This document shows, piece by piece, positions 1 through 8,600 of a stretch of 64,000 nt of DNA. The notes beneath the pieces were generated by a model that saw only the letters and a list, made by a program, of their open reading frames with translations, was not told the origin of the DNA and ran no database searches. Source of the DNA: Bacteroidota bacterium (GTDB lineage Bacteria > Bacteroidota > Bacteroidia > Flavobacteriales_D > Crocinitomicaceae); the NCBI GenBank assembly GCA_006226425.1, contig SBGX01000012.1, positions 62,001 to 126,000 of the forward strand. Direction: 5' to 3'. Position 1 is the first letter of the stretch. The number at the start of each line of letters is the position of its first letter. Both the position numbers and the translations under genes were made by a program.

Positions 1-1
1 C

Positions 2-1585
2 ATGCAGGGAGCGCAGGTATATCGCAAAGCTTCCTTCCAGGTCAAACCGGGAGTAAGTCAGCTGATCATCGAAGGAATTAGTCCGCTGATTGATCCCAAA
101 AGTTTGCAGGTTCAGGGCAGTGGTCGGGTGGTCATCATTGATTCCAAATATGATCGCTATTATCCCAAGCCTGAGAATAATCAATCCGGGCAATTGCCAT
201 TGAAGATCAGAAAAAGCATCGCCCTATTGCAAGACTCTCTGGAAGAATTGGATTTTGAACTCAAGCAATTGCATGACGAAATTACGATCATCAAGGAGAC
301 GGCCAATATCCTTAAAAGCAATGGTGCGATTCAGGGAAAAGGAAAGGTGAACGATTCCATTCCTCTATTGAAAGATGCGGTGAGTTATTATGCCGAGAAA
401 ATGAATGAATTGACGCGCAAGGGCAATTTGTTGAGACGCAAAAAGAGTAAAAAAGAAAAATTGCGCGAGGGAATGAGACAACGTCTGACCGATTTACAAA
501 ATTATCAGCAGAGTCAATTTCCTAAAAAGGATAAGGGGCCGATTCACCGCCTGCTCATTACGGTTTCAAGTAAAGAGTATGTGACGGGAAAAATGGAGGT
601 TTCTTACCTGGTGTCAAAGGCAGGCTGGACCCCACTTTATGACCTGAAGAGTAGTGCACAGGATGGGAAAGTACATCTGACTTATAAAGCACAGGTATAT
701 CAAAATACGGGGATAGACTGGGATGATGTGCGTTTGGCGGTTTCGACGAACAATCCTTATCGCAATAAGACCAAGCCCAGTCTCCATCCCTGGTACGTCG
801 ATTATCAAAGCATTTATATGAACGATCTCAGAAACGGACAGCCCGCTATGGAGGGAGGATTGAAGCCTAAGAGAATGGAGGAAGATGATCGGGAAGAGAA
901 TCTGGAGGTATTGAATGTCCGTCCTAAAGGAGTGGACATGACTCAGGCCACTGAGTTTGTACAAATGGTTGATCAGATCATTGCCGCTGAGTTTAAGATT
1001 GATTTGCCCTACACGATCCAGTCTAACAATACAAAACACATGGTATTGGTGAAGCAGGAAGAACTGGATGCGAAGTACCGTTACTTTACAGTGCCTAAAA
1101 TAGATCCGTCCGTCTATCTGGTGGCTCAAATAACCAAACTGGACGAACTGAAATTGGTCCCGGCCAAAGCAAACATCTTCTTTGAGGGAAGTTATATGGG
1201 GGAAACATATATCGATCCGACCCAAATGGAAGATACGCTTTCATTGAGCTTGGGAAAGGACCCGAATATTCTCGTAAAACGAAGCTTGATTGCCAAAGAC
1301 AGCAAGGATCGGGTGATTGGAAGTCAGCGCGAGCGTACCAATGCCTTTGAGATTGAAATTCGGAGCATGAAATCCTCGACGATTGAATTGGTGGTACAGG
1401 ATCAGATTCCGGTCACCTTGAATAAGGATATTAATATTGAAGTCCTGAATAAAGGAAAAGCAAAATTGAATAAACAGGCCGGAATTTTGCAGTGGGAGTT
1501 GAAGTTGAAAGCCCGCGAACATGAGAAGTTGAACTTCGGCTATAAAGTGAAATTCGATAAGAATCAGCAGGTCGCATTGAGGTAG
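2..1585 (+). CDS. DUF4139 (MuiA-like) protein, 5' end outside window
   Basis: The 527 visible residues match the mucoidy-inhibitor MuiA-like layout: the end of a DUF4140-type N-terminal region (GAQVYRKASF, then a beta-strand region), a long charged coiled coil at about residues 70-165, and a DUF4139 beta domain from about residue 185 to the end. The first visible ATG reads into a motif (QGAQV) that normally lies some tens of residues inside this family, so the true start is to the left of the window and the signal peptide is missing. Function is unknown; members are usually exported. The next gene starts 71 bases downstream. The family call is confident; no biochemical role can be given. Confidence 0.8.
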   Translation: MQGAQVYRKASFQVKPGVSQLIIEGISPLIDPKSLQVQGSGRVVIIDSKYDRYYPKPENNQSGQLPLKIRKSIALLQDSLEELDFELKQLHDEITIIKETANILKSNGAIQGKGKVNDSIPLLKDAVSYYAEKMNELTRKGNLLRRKKSKKEKLREGMRQRLTDLQNYQQSQFPKKDKGPIHRLLITVSSKEYVTGKMEVSYLVSKAGWTPLYDLKSSAQDGKVHLTYKAQVYQNTGIDWDDVRLAVSTNNPYRNKTKPSLHPWYVDYQSIYMNDLRNGQPAMEGGLKPKRMEEDDREENLEVLNVRPKGVDMTQATEFVQMVDQIIAAEFKIDLPYTIQSNNTKHMVLVKQEELDAKYRYFTVPKIDPSVYLVAQITKLDELKLVPAKANIFFEGSYMGETYIDPTQMEDTLSLSLGKDPNILVKRSLIAKDSKDRVIGSQRERTNAFEIEIRSMKSSTIELVVQDQIPVTLNKDINIEVLNKGKAKLNKQAGILQWELKLKAREHEKLNFGYKVKFDKNQQVALR

Positions 1586-1606
1586 ATCCTTGAATTTTAT
1601 ACCGGT

Positions 1607-1649
1607 AAAAGTACCTGATTCGGATAAAAATCTTAAATTGGGTACTTTT
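1607..1649 (+). promoter_or_regulatory. Inverted repeat in front of the oxidoreductase
   Basis: AAAAGTACC (1607-1615) and its perfect reverse complement GGTACTTTT (1641-1649) flank 25 bases just upstream of the ATG at 1657. The right arm contains TACTTTTC, a near match to the Bacteroidota -7 element TAnnTTTG, so a protein bound here could control the oxidoreductase/polyferredoxin pair. No good -33 TTG is seen at the expected distance. This is a sequence observation; an operator role is inference. Confidence 0.3.
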
Positions 1650-1656
1650 CTCAGGT

Positions 1657-2994
1657 ATGCATGTAGTCATTATAGGTAATGGAATTTCAGGAACTTCGTT
1701 GGCGAGGAATCTACGGAAAAGGAGTTCTTGTAAGATTACCATTATATCAGAAGAATCCACTTATTTCTTTTCGAGAACAGCCCTGATGTATGTGTACATG
1801 GGGCACATGAAGTTTGAGAACATTCAGCCCTTTGAAGCAAATTTTTGGACGAAGAACCAGATTGACTTGCTCAATGATCGGGTTCAATCCGTAGATCATG
1901 TAAATCACCGTATCGTGTTGGAGCACGGGGAAGAACTGGCTTATGATAAGTTAGTATTCGCAACTGGATCCAAACCCAATTTTTTCCAGTGGAAAGGACA
2001 GGATTTGAAAGGAGTTCAGGGACTTTATTCCAAACAAGATCTGGAGTCCATGGAGCATTATACCAAAGGAATTAAATCGGCGGTGGTGGTTGGCGGTGGA
2101 CTGATTGGAATCGAGATGGCCGAGATGTTATTAAGTCGGGGAATCGAAGTTCATTTTTTAGTGCGCGAAAGAAAATTCTGGGGTTCTGTGCTACCGGAAC
2201 CGGAAGCGCAACTCATCATGAAGCATCTGGAAAAACACCATGGCCTGCATATGCACTATGAAGAAGAGTTGGAAGAAATCAAAGGAGATCTGGGAGGTCG
2301 TGCCGAGAAAGTAATTACGAAGAAAGGAAGCGAATTTGAGGCGCAGTTTGTCGGGATTGCAGTGGGAGTTCATCCGAACATCGAATTCCTGAAAGATACT
2401 GGAGTGGAAACGAATCGCGGAATTTTGATCAATAATTACCTGGAAACTTCTTTGGAAGATTGTTATGCGATCGGAGATTGTGCAGAGCTTCGAAGTGCAC
2501 AATCCGGCAGGAGACCTTTGGAACAGGTTTGGTATACCGGGCGCATGATGGGGGAGGTGCTAGCCAGGAATTTGGGCGGTGAACGTACAGAGTATCTTCC
2601 GGGCCCCTGGTTCAACTCAGCCAAGTTTTTTGATGTCGAATACCAGACCTATGGACTGGTGCCAGCTAAGCGGCCTGAGGAACAGGAGTCATTCGTTTGG
2701 CAACACCCCAAGGAAGATTTTTTATTGCACCTGGTTTTTGATCGGGAAGGGAAAATTTTTCGAGGGATCAATACCTTCGGAATCCGCTTGCGTCATGAAT
2801 TGTTTGACCAGTGGTTGAGAGAAGAACGCACCGTCGAATATGTCCTGGAACACCTGGCAAGTGCCAATTTTGATCCGGAATTTTATCGGCACTATGAGGC
2901 CGAGGTCATTGCCCGGTTTAATCAACAATTCGAAACACAAATCACCTTGAAAAAAGCCATGTGGTGGCGTAAAATGCTTCAGGCAGTCAATTAA
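1657..2994 (+). CDS. FAD/NAD(P)-dependent oxidoreductase
   Basis: This 445-residue pyridine nucleotide-disulfide-type oxidoreductase has an N-terminal FAD dinucleotide-binding motif (GNGISG, residues 7-12), the central ATGS motif (102-105), an NAD(P)-binding GGGLIG motif (146-151) and the FAD-closing AIGD motif (271-274). It resembles the small reductases related to NirB and rubredoxin reductase. No redox-active CxxxxC disulfide is visible, so electrons probably pass from NAD(P)H through FAD to a separate protein. The stop codon lies 14 bases before the start of a membrane polyferredoxin, which makes that protein the likely partner (inference). The exact substrate cannot be told from sequence. 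Confidence 0.8.
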   Translation: MHVVIIGNGISGTSLARNLRKRSSCKITIISEESTYFFSRTALMYVYMGHMKFENIQPFEANFWTKNQIDLLNDRVQSVDHVNHRIVLEHGEELAYDKLVFATGSKPNFFQWKGQDLKGVQGLYSKQDLESMEHYTKGIKSAVVVGGGLIGIEMAEMLLSRGIEVHFLVRERKFWGSVLPEPEAQLIMKHLEKHHGLHMHYEEELEEIKGDLGGRAEKVITKKGSEFEAQFVGIAVGVHPNIEFLKDTGVETNRGILINNYLETSLEDCYAIGDCAELRSAQSGRRPLEQVWYTGRMMGEVLARNLGGERTEYLPGPWFNSAKFFDVEYQTYGLVPAKRPEEQESFVWQHPKEDFLLHLVFDREGKIFRGINTFGIRLRHELFDQWLREERTVEYVLEHLASANFDPEFYRHYEAEVIARFNQQFETQITLKKAMWWRKMLQAVN

Positions 2995-3008
2995 TCACGG
3001 AAGATTTC

Positions 3009-4808
3009 ATGAAAGAGACCAATTATTCCCTGAGCGGGGAGCAAACACAGCAAATGAAATGGCCCTATAAAGTAGGAGTGACCCTATTTATCCTGGGGCT
3101 TTTGCTTTTGTGGAATGCATATAGCTATCACTTTTTTCTGAAAGAAAAACTGGGGACAATCATTGCCTTTGGCAGTATGCTCCTCGGTTCTTTTCTATTC
3201 ACCTATGATCCGAAGCATGGTTTCCATTTGTTGAGTCATTACTCCAGACAATCAAGAGCAACTCAATTGGTGGCATTATTTCTAGGAGCTGGAGGATTAA
3301 GCATTTTACTGTTGTCCTGGATAGGAATTCATTTTACTCCGGCCAAGCTTTGGTTGGGGGTGAGTCTGGGCGCCATGGCACTTTCCATTTTGCTCTATAC
3401 ATACGGAAGTTACCTGGGGCACCCGAAGGGAATTAAGAACAACTATAACATGTTCAATTCGCTGACAAGCCGGGGATTACTTGGTTGGACGGCAGGAATT
3501 GTGTTGACCCTTTTTTATATTCACCTGTACTGGGACTCCTCCAGGCTGGAGGGGATGATTCGACTCTTTGATCCATTGGCTCAGTTGTTAACCGGGAAAC
3601 AGGCGGATCAATGGTTTGTTTATGGTTCCCTCTACACCTTTATCATCTTCTTTCTGGGGATTAAGTTTATGGTCAAGTATCGCCATAACAGGTATCAATT
3701 AGTGCGAACAGTTGTCGTCATTTTTTCACAGGTAGTGCTGGCTTATTTCTTACCTCAGATTATGGAGGGACTGAATTATAATAATTCAAGCAATGCCGCC
3801 GGAGAGTATTTGGGCTATTACAGTGGGAATCCAATCAATTCCTGGCCTCTGAATTATGACTTTTTCAAACCAGGAACCTTGAAAGCTTATGCCCAGGAAG
3901 CTTACCAGCCGGTCGGAATGGCTTATTTGTTTTGGGGAATCCTGCTGTTCCTGATCGTGACTCCCGTGGTGACCTATCTCGTTGGGAAACGCTGGTATTG
4001 TTCCTGGTTTTGCGGTTGTGGAGGACTGGCAGAAACAGCCGGAGATTCTTTTCGTCATTTGTCAAGTAAATCGACACTGTCCTGGAAAATCGAGCGCTGG
4101 GTAATTCATTCGGTGATGGTATTTATCCTGATCATGACAATTGCTGTCTTGTGGCCCTTTATCAGTAAGTCGGAATACGTGATTGGAATGTTTGTCGTGA
4201 ACAAGGACCTCTTTTTTATCTTGGCAAGTGTTGTCTTGTTAGGTCTGGGCTTCCTTTTTTACCGATGGTATGCGAAAGGGGGGAAGAAGAACAATATTTT
4301 ATTAGCCGGAGTGGTGATTGTTGCCATTATTGTAGTACTGTTGACGATCGCTTATTTTACTGGAGGAAAGAATGTCTTTATGATTAAAAGCACGACCCTG
4401 AAGAAGTCTTATGGATTCTTTGTGGGTGCGGCATTTAGTGGCGTGATTGGAGTTGGTTTCTATCCTGTTTTGGGAAATCGGGTCTGGTGTCGTTTTGGCT
4501 GTCCGATGGCTGGTTACATGGGGATTTTTCAACGGTTTAAGTCCCGTTTCCGAATTACGACCAATGGGGGGCAATGTATTTCTTGTGGGAATTGTTCCAC
4601 CTATTGTGAGCAGGGAATCGACGTTCGTGCCTATGCACAGCGGGGACAAAACATTGTTCGTGCCAGTTGCGTTGGATGTGGGATTTGTTCGGCGGTTTGT
4701 CCGCGAGGAGTTCTGAAACTGGAAAACGGAGAAGAGGAAGATCGCATCCGGGAGGAGAGTAGCCTGATTGGCTTGTTGCAAGATGGCGAATTAGATCGGA
4801 AACTCTGA
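3009..4808 (+). CDS. Membrane polyferredoxin (NapH/CcoG-like 4Fe-4S protein)
   Basis: The 599-residue protein has many hydrophobic helices (for example residues 20-40, 50-65, 88-108, 113-133, 205-222, 300-325) and cysteine motifs of the NapH/CcoG/RdxA type. WYCSWFCGCGG lies at 329-339, a CRFGCP motif near 497, and two ferredoxin-like motifs CxxCxxCxxxC at about 523-533 and 554-564, each able to hold one 4Fe-4S cluster. Such proteins move electrons through or along the cytoplasmic membrane. Transcription with the preceding FAD oxidoreductase suggests a two-gene redox module taking electrons from NAD(P)H. The final acceptor is unknown. Longer than NapH (about 290 residues) because of extra N-terminal membrane segments. 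Confidence 0.75.
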   Translation: MKETNYSLSGEQTQQMKWPYKVGVTLFILGLLLLWNAYSYHFFLKEKLGTIIAFGSMLLGSFLFTYDPKHGFHLLSHYSRQSRATQLVALFLGAGGLSILLLSWIGIHFTPAKLWLGVSLGAMALSILLYTYGSYLGHPKGIKNNYNMFNSLTSRGLLGWTAGIVLTLFYIHLYWDSSRLEGMIRLFDPLAQLLTGKQADQWFVYGSLYTFIIFFLGIKFMVKYRHNRYQLVRTVVVIFSQVVLAYFLPQIMEGLNYNNSSNAAGEYLGYYSGNPINSWPLNYDFFKPGTLKAYAQEAYQPVGMAYLFWGILLFLIVTPVVTYLVGKRWYCSWFCGCGGLAETAGDSFRHLSSKSTLSWKIERWVIHSVMVFILIMTIAVLWPFISKSEYVIGMFVVNKDLFFILASVVLLGLGFLFYRWYAKGGKKNNILLAGVVIVAIIVVLLTIAYFTGGKNVFMIKSTTLKKSYGFFVGAAFSGVIGVGFYPVLGNRVWCRFGCPMAGYMGIFQRFKSRFRITTNGGQCISCGNCSTYCEQGIDVRAYAQRGQNIVRASCVGCGICSAVCPRGVLKLENGEEEDRIREESSLIGLLQDGELDRKL

Positions 4809-4862
4809 TGTGTCGGGGAATGAGCGGGATATAAAAAAAATCGAAAAAAAAATATTGAATAG

Positions 4863-4893
4863 TTGGCAACTTCAAAAAAGTAGTCTATATTTG
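4863..4893 (+). promoter_or_regulatory. Bacteroidota-type promoter for tRNA-Asp
   Basis: TTG at 4863-4865 and TATATTTG at 4886-4893 are 20 bases apart, a perfect fit to the sigma-ABfr consensus (TTG, 19-21 bases, TAnnTTTG). The tRNA begins 85 bases further on, so the primary transcript has a leader that RNase P would remove. Confidence 0.75.
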
Positions 4894-4977
4894 CACACGC
4901 TTTTAGCGAAAAGCACGAATTTTAGACAAGCTTGTTAAGGCTGACTGTTGTCAGCGTCCTTCAAGGATACAAGACTT

Positions 4978-5051
4978 GGTCCGGTAGTTCAGTTGGTTAG
5001 AATACCTGCCTGTCACGCAGGGGGTCGCGGGTTCGAGTCCCGTCCGGACCG
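4978..5051 (+). tRNA. tRNA-Asp (anticodon GTC)
   Basis: The 74-base gene folds as a cloverleaf. GGTCCGG (4978-4984) pairs with CCGGACC (5044-5050), with G5051 as discriminator. The anticodon stem CCTGC/GCAGG encloses the loop CTGTCAC with anticodon GTC at 5012-5014, and the T-loop GGTTCGAGTCC is canonical. The 3' CCA is not encoded. Confidence 0.96.
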
Positions 5052-5066
5052 CTGATTAAAAGCGTA

Positions 5067-5104
5067 AAGCCTTTAAAACGAAAGTTTTAGAGGCTTTTTT
5101 GTTT
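5067..5104 (+). terminator. Intrinsic terminator after tRNA-Asp
   Basis: AAGCCT (5067-5072) pairs with AGGCTT (5091-5096), and AAAAC (5075-5079) with GTTTT (5084-5088), around a GAAA loop; a T-rich tract follows. Confidence 0.8.
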
Positions 5105-5381
5105 TGTTACCTACAGAAATGCGTACAATTTAATAAGTGGATTTGCCGAATCTGTGTTTAGTTTAGATTGTTCTATTTAGTTAGGAACAAAAATGCCGTT
5201 CACCAATTCAATTGTGCAGATTATAAAGTTGGTTTTCATTTCGAACTCTAAATTCATAGATTTCGGTTAAAAGTGAATCGAGTACTTTTTATGTCCGAAA
5301 GGAAATTGAGTCCTGTGTGAGTATGAGATTATTTTCGTATCTTTAATAAGGATTGTTATTGCTAACCTAAAAACTAACGCT
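5105..5381 (+). other. Intergenic stretch, no gene seen
   Basis: AT-rich, with no convincing ORF. A possible -7 element TATCTTTA lies at 5338-5345, about 40 bases before the next ATG, but the nearest upstream TTG (5306-5308) is 29 bases away, which is too far for a good promoter. Confidence 0.4.
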
Positions 5382-7862
5382 ATGAATAGACTAAACCGCT
5401 ACGGTCTCATTTTCGTATTTATTATCATATGCATTGGGTTCTCTGATGCCCAAATAGTAGAAATTCCTGATTCGAATTTTAAAGCCGCGCTTTTAACTCA
5501 CAGCTCAGTGATTGATTCCAACGGAGATGGCGAGATACAAGTAAGTGAGGCACAATCCTATTCTGGTAAAATTGATGTCATTAACAAAGAAATTAATGAC
5601 TTAAGTGGCATTGAAGCATTCGTAAATATAAATCGGCTACTCTGTTCTCAAAATTCACTTACCTCCTTGGATGTTAGTAAAAATACAAATTTGATTGAAT
5701 TGAGTTGTTCATACAATCAGCTGAAAACGCTTGACGTCACTCAAAACACAAAACTCTTAAAATTGGGTTGTTCGGTCAACCAATTGACCGCAATTGACGT
5801 TTCGAAGAATCCCCTGTTGAGCCATTTGTACGTGAGTTTAAATAACATCACTTCACTGGATGTCCAGAATAACACGAAGCTAACTGATCTATCCTGTTCA
5901 AATAACAATCTGACTTCGATTGAACTAAACAATAATCCTTTGCTCACCTGGCTAGAAGCTGTAGATAATCAATTGCAAGCCATCGATATTAGCCATAATC
6001 CGCTATTATGGTACGTTCGTTTGGATATGAATCAAATTCAGTCCATTGACTTATCTAAAAATGAAATGTTGGAGTGGATTGATCTTTCCTACAATTTGTT
6101 AACCTCCATTGACGTTCGACATAATTCAAAGCTTGATCACATCATTGTTCCTGACAATTTATTAACTTCTCTTGACCTTTCAAACAACCCATCTCTTGTA
6201 TGGATTAGCGCAGGAAACAATCGCTTGTTTACACTCAATGTCAAAAATGGAAATAACACGAATGTTCAATTTTTTTTCACGAAAAACAATCCGAATTTGA
6301 GTTGTATCACGGTGGACAACGTGACCTACAGCCAGCAAAACTGGGGCAATTCAGTTGATCAACAGACTACCTTCAATTCCCTTTGTGCATGCGGTATTTT
6401 TAGCATACAAAAGACTGCAATGAACCATGTGCTTTGTGATAAATCCGGCAAATTAAGTGTTGCAATCGATGGGAGTGACGGGCCTTACCAATATCAGTGG
6501 ATTCACGATAAAAATGCCATTGACTCGACTATTACCGTTACTGAATCGGGCATTTACAGTCTAAAAGTTACCAATTCCAGTGGCTGTGAAACAGTCTTTA
6601 GTTATCATATAAATGCCCCACTTTATACTGACTCAGCAGACCTGAATGTCAATATGAGTTTAAACGGAACGACGGTGCGCCCCGGAAGAGTCTCTTGTTT
6701 TGATGTTACGGCCTGGAACGATGGATGTGCAGACCAATCTGGAACAGTTACTTTGGACTATCATGGAGCCATGACTTTTGTTTCCTCAACTCTTGCCCCC
6801 ATTAGCCATGAAGCCAATCGATTGATCTGGGATTTTTCTGCACTTCATTCCCCAAACTTGGACTTTTATTTGGAAAAAAGCCTATTTTCGAACGTCTGCT
6901 TTCGTGTTGACACAAGTGCCTTGAGTGGTAGAATATGTTTTGACCTGGGTGCCGACCCTCTATTGACTGATGCAAATCCGAAGAACAATAGAAAAAACTT
7001 CTGCTATAACATCCAAAATGGTTGTGATCCAAACAATAAGCAGGTGTTTCCACAAGGCGTCTGTCAAGACGCTCTCACACTTATGGATCAGCCACTCACC
7101 TATACGATACGTTTCCAAAACACAGGTAATGCTTCTGCAATTGATATTTTTATTTTAGATAGTCTGTCACCTCATTTGGATCTTGCTACGCTGCGCATTG
7201 TGAATCAGAGTCACCCGATGGTCACTGAGCTGTTCGATAATCGAGTTTTGAAATTCGATTTCAAGGACATTAATCTGCCCGATAGTACGAGTAATGAAAA
7301 GGCAAGTAAAGGTTTTGTCACCTTCGAAATAAGCCCATATCCCAATTTGTTAGAGAGAACTGTCATTGAGAACAAGGTGGGAATTTACTTTGATTTCAAT
7401 CCACCGGTGATCACCAATACAACCTTCAATACACTTGTTAGTGTACTTCCAGAGCCAAAAGAGCAAGCAGTTCAGGCAAGCTTCGAGGATTCTTATGTCT
7501 ACAATGGACACACCTATACAGAGCCAGGTGTTTATACCATATATTATGATGGTACAGATGGTTGTGATAGTTTGGTTATCTTGACATTGGATCAAATATC
7601 AGGCGTAAATGAAGGACAAAATGGTTATATAAAGTTGTACCCAAATCCAAGCAATGGGCAGGTCGAAATTGATTTTGGTGTAGTCCTTTCAGAAGCCTTG
7701 ATTACAATTCGTGATGCCCAGGGAAGATTAATTCGCAACCACGGAGTAGTTAATCAGAAAAAACTGGATATCAACCTTCAGGAAGTAAACAATGGCTTAT
7801 ACTTCGTTCAAATTCAAGACATACGTGGAATCTCATATATACTGCGTCTGATGAAGCAGTAA
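5382..7862 (+). CDS. Secreted leucine-rich-repeat protein with T9SS sorting domain
   Basis: This is an 826-residue exported protein. An N-terminal signal peptide (about residues 1-23) is followed by the IPDSNFKAAL and DSNGDGEIQVSEA opening typical of Bacteroidota LRR proteins, then about ten leucine-rich repeats of about 21 residues (LTSLDVSKNTNL type, residues about 85-310). Next come a SprB/PKD-like segment (about 340-410), a DUF11/DUF7619-like domain with IRFQNTGNASA (about 560-690), and a single copy of the YxYNGxTYT...GCDSLVxLTL repeat that also builds the 23-27 kb endonuclease. It ends with a type A T9SS sorting domain (LYPNPSNG to LRLMKQ). It should be carried across the outer membrane and anchored at the surface; adhesion or matrix binding is the usual guess for the family. 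Confidence 0.88.
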   Translation: MNRLNRYGLIFVFIIICIGFSDAQIVEIPDSNFKAALLTHSSVIDSNGDGEIQVSEAQSYSGKIDVINKEINDLSGIEAFVNINRLLCSQNSLTSLDVSKNTNLIELSCSYNQLKTLDVTQNTKLLKLGCSVNQLTAIDVSKNPLLSHLYVSLNNITSLDVQNNTKLTDLSCSNNNLTSIELNNNPLLTWLEAVDNQLQAIDISHNPLLWYVRLDMNQIQSIDLSKNEMLEWIDLSYNLLTSIDVRHNSKLDHIIVPDNLLTSLDLSNNPSLVWISAGNNRLFTLNVKNGNNTNVQFFFTKNNPNLSCITVDNVTYSQQNWGNSVDQQTTFNSLCACGIFSIQKTAMNHVLCDKSGKLSVAIDGSDGPYQYQWIHDKNAIDSTITVTESGIYSLKVTNSSGCETVFSYHINAPLYTDSADLNVNMSLNGTTVRPGRVSCFDVTAWNDGCADQSGTVTLDYHGAMTFVSSTLAPISHEANRLIWDFSALHSPNLDFYLEKSLFSNVCFRVDTSALSGRICFDLGADPLLTDANPKNNRKNFCYNIQNGCDPNNKQVFPQGVCQDALTLMDQPLTYTIRFQNTGNASAIDIFILDSLSPHLDLATLRIVNQSHPMVTELFDNRVLKFDFKDINLPDSTSNEKASKGFVTFEISPYPNLLERTVIENKVGIYFDFNPPVITNTTFNTLVSVLPEPKEQAVQASFEDSYVYNGHTYTEPGVYTIYYDGTDGCDSLVILTLDQISGVNEGQNGYIKLYPNPSNGQVEIDFGVVLSEALITIRDAQGRLIRNHGVVNQKKLDINLQEVNNGLYFVQIQDIRGISYILRLMKQ

Positions 7863-7886
7863 AATGTGGCGTTTAAGCATCGAACA

Positions 7887-7972
7887 TAAAAAAACCTCCG
7901 CCAATGCGGAGAGTACGCTCGCGTTCCAATTGAAAGGAGAAGGAGGATGATGGCTAAACGTAAATATTCCAT
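7887..7972 (-). promoter_or_regulatory. Orphan attenuator-like element: Leu/Ile-rich leader ORF plus terminator
   Basis: On the minus strand an ATG at 7972 opens a short ORF reading MEYLRLAIILLLLSIGTRAY, with six Leu and three Ile codons among twelve consecutive codons. It runs straight into a hairpin, CTCCGC/GCGGAG (7896-7911 in plus coordinates, loop of four), followed on the minus strand by seven T. This is the layout of branched-chain amino acid transcription attenuators (leader peptide, then intrinsic terminator). No ilv or leu gene follows: minus-strand transcription would run into the 3' end of the convergent T9SS gene. It is therefore probably a relic cut off from its operon. The element is seen directly; its regulatory identity is inference. 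Confidence 0.45.
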
Positions 7973-8172
7973 GCGTTTACAAAAATCGGTAAAATTGGCA
8001 TCAAACACATTCAATTATGCAGAATCGTGATTTGATTTTGTGAGTGAATACTAGTTCTCCAGAAAAATGAAGCAATCCAAATGTATGGACTAAACTACAT
8101 ATTTCTGGTCCAGGAAAGAATCATGAAGATCATTCCACCAACTACCAGAACAGGGTAAAACAACTTGATTTC

Positions 8173-8247
8173 CTGAGTAGATTACTGAATAGGCAACTGA
8201 AATTATTTACGCTCTTTGCTTTCTTTATTTTGATTGCGAGCATTCCG
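8173..8247 (+). pseudogene. Remnant of a sensor histidine kinase 5' end
   Basis: These 75 bases align without gaps, with roughly 10-11 mismatches, to the start of the intact kinase gene at about 10660-10735. In frame they read SRLLNRQLKLFTLFAFFILI, then ASIP, where the intact kinase reads SKLLNRQLKLFTLFAFFILI, then ASVP. Similarity stops at 8247, after which the frame gives five unrelated codons and a stop. There is no ATG at the matching place (CTG instead). This is a leftover of a duplicated or moved two-component locus. Confidence 0.75.
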
Positions 8248-8600
8248 AAAAACAGGGACGATTGAAAAATGAGAAACGATAAACTCCATTCCATTTTTTC
8301 TCAAGTTGATGAGCGCATTTTATCTGATATTTAATTGCCTAACGGCGTAAATAGATGGTTCCCTGATTTCAAGCTACTTTCGTCATTTGACTATACGTTA
8401 TTCACGTTTGGCCCACTTTAGAAAATCGGTATATCTACCTGATTGTACAGATGTTAATACCTGTTTTAATCCTTTTTTATAGGCGTCCGATGATTTATTC
8501 GTTAGCATTAGGAAAATGATTAAAAGTGGAGTCCAGCAACCACTGAATAAACGGCATTGCTCGAAGTGACTTCGAGATCAACTAAAATAAATTTACAAGT
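8248..8600 (+). other. Intergenic stretch, no gene seen
   Basis: No ORF longer than about 20 codons with a plausible start was found, and no recognisable RNA. Together with 7863-8172 it forms a 738-base gap that holds the attenuator-like element and the kinase remnant, so it looks like a scar of rearrangement. Confidence 0.4.

Noticed and set aside
7947-8030. Plus-strand 27-codon ORF with a perfect AGGAGG in front (MMAKRKYSMRLQKSV...).
   Set aside because: The AGGAGG is the reverse complement of the Leu codons in the minus-strand leader ORF, and Bacteroidota rarely use strong Shine-Dalgarno sites; more likely the antisense shadow of the attenuator-like element.
8269-8334. 21-codon ORF (MRNDKLHSIFSQVDERILSDI).
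   Set aside because: Too short, no similarity, no promoter or ribosome signal; within the relic-rich gap.
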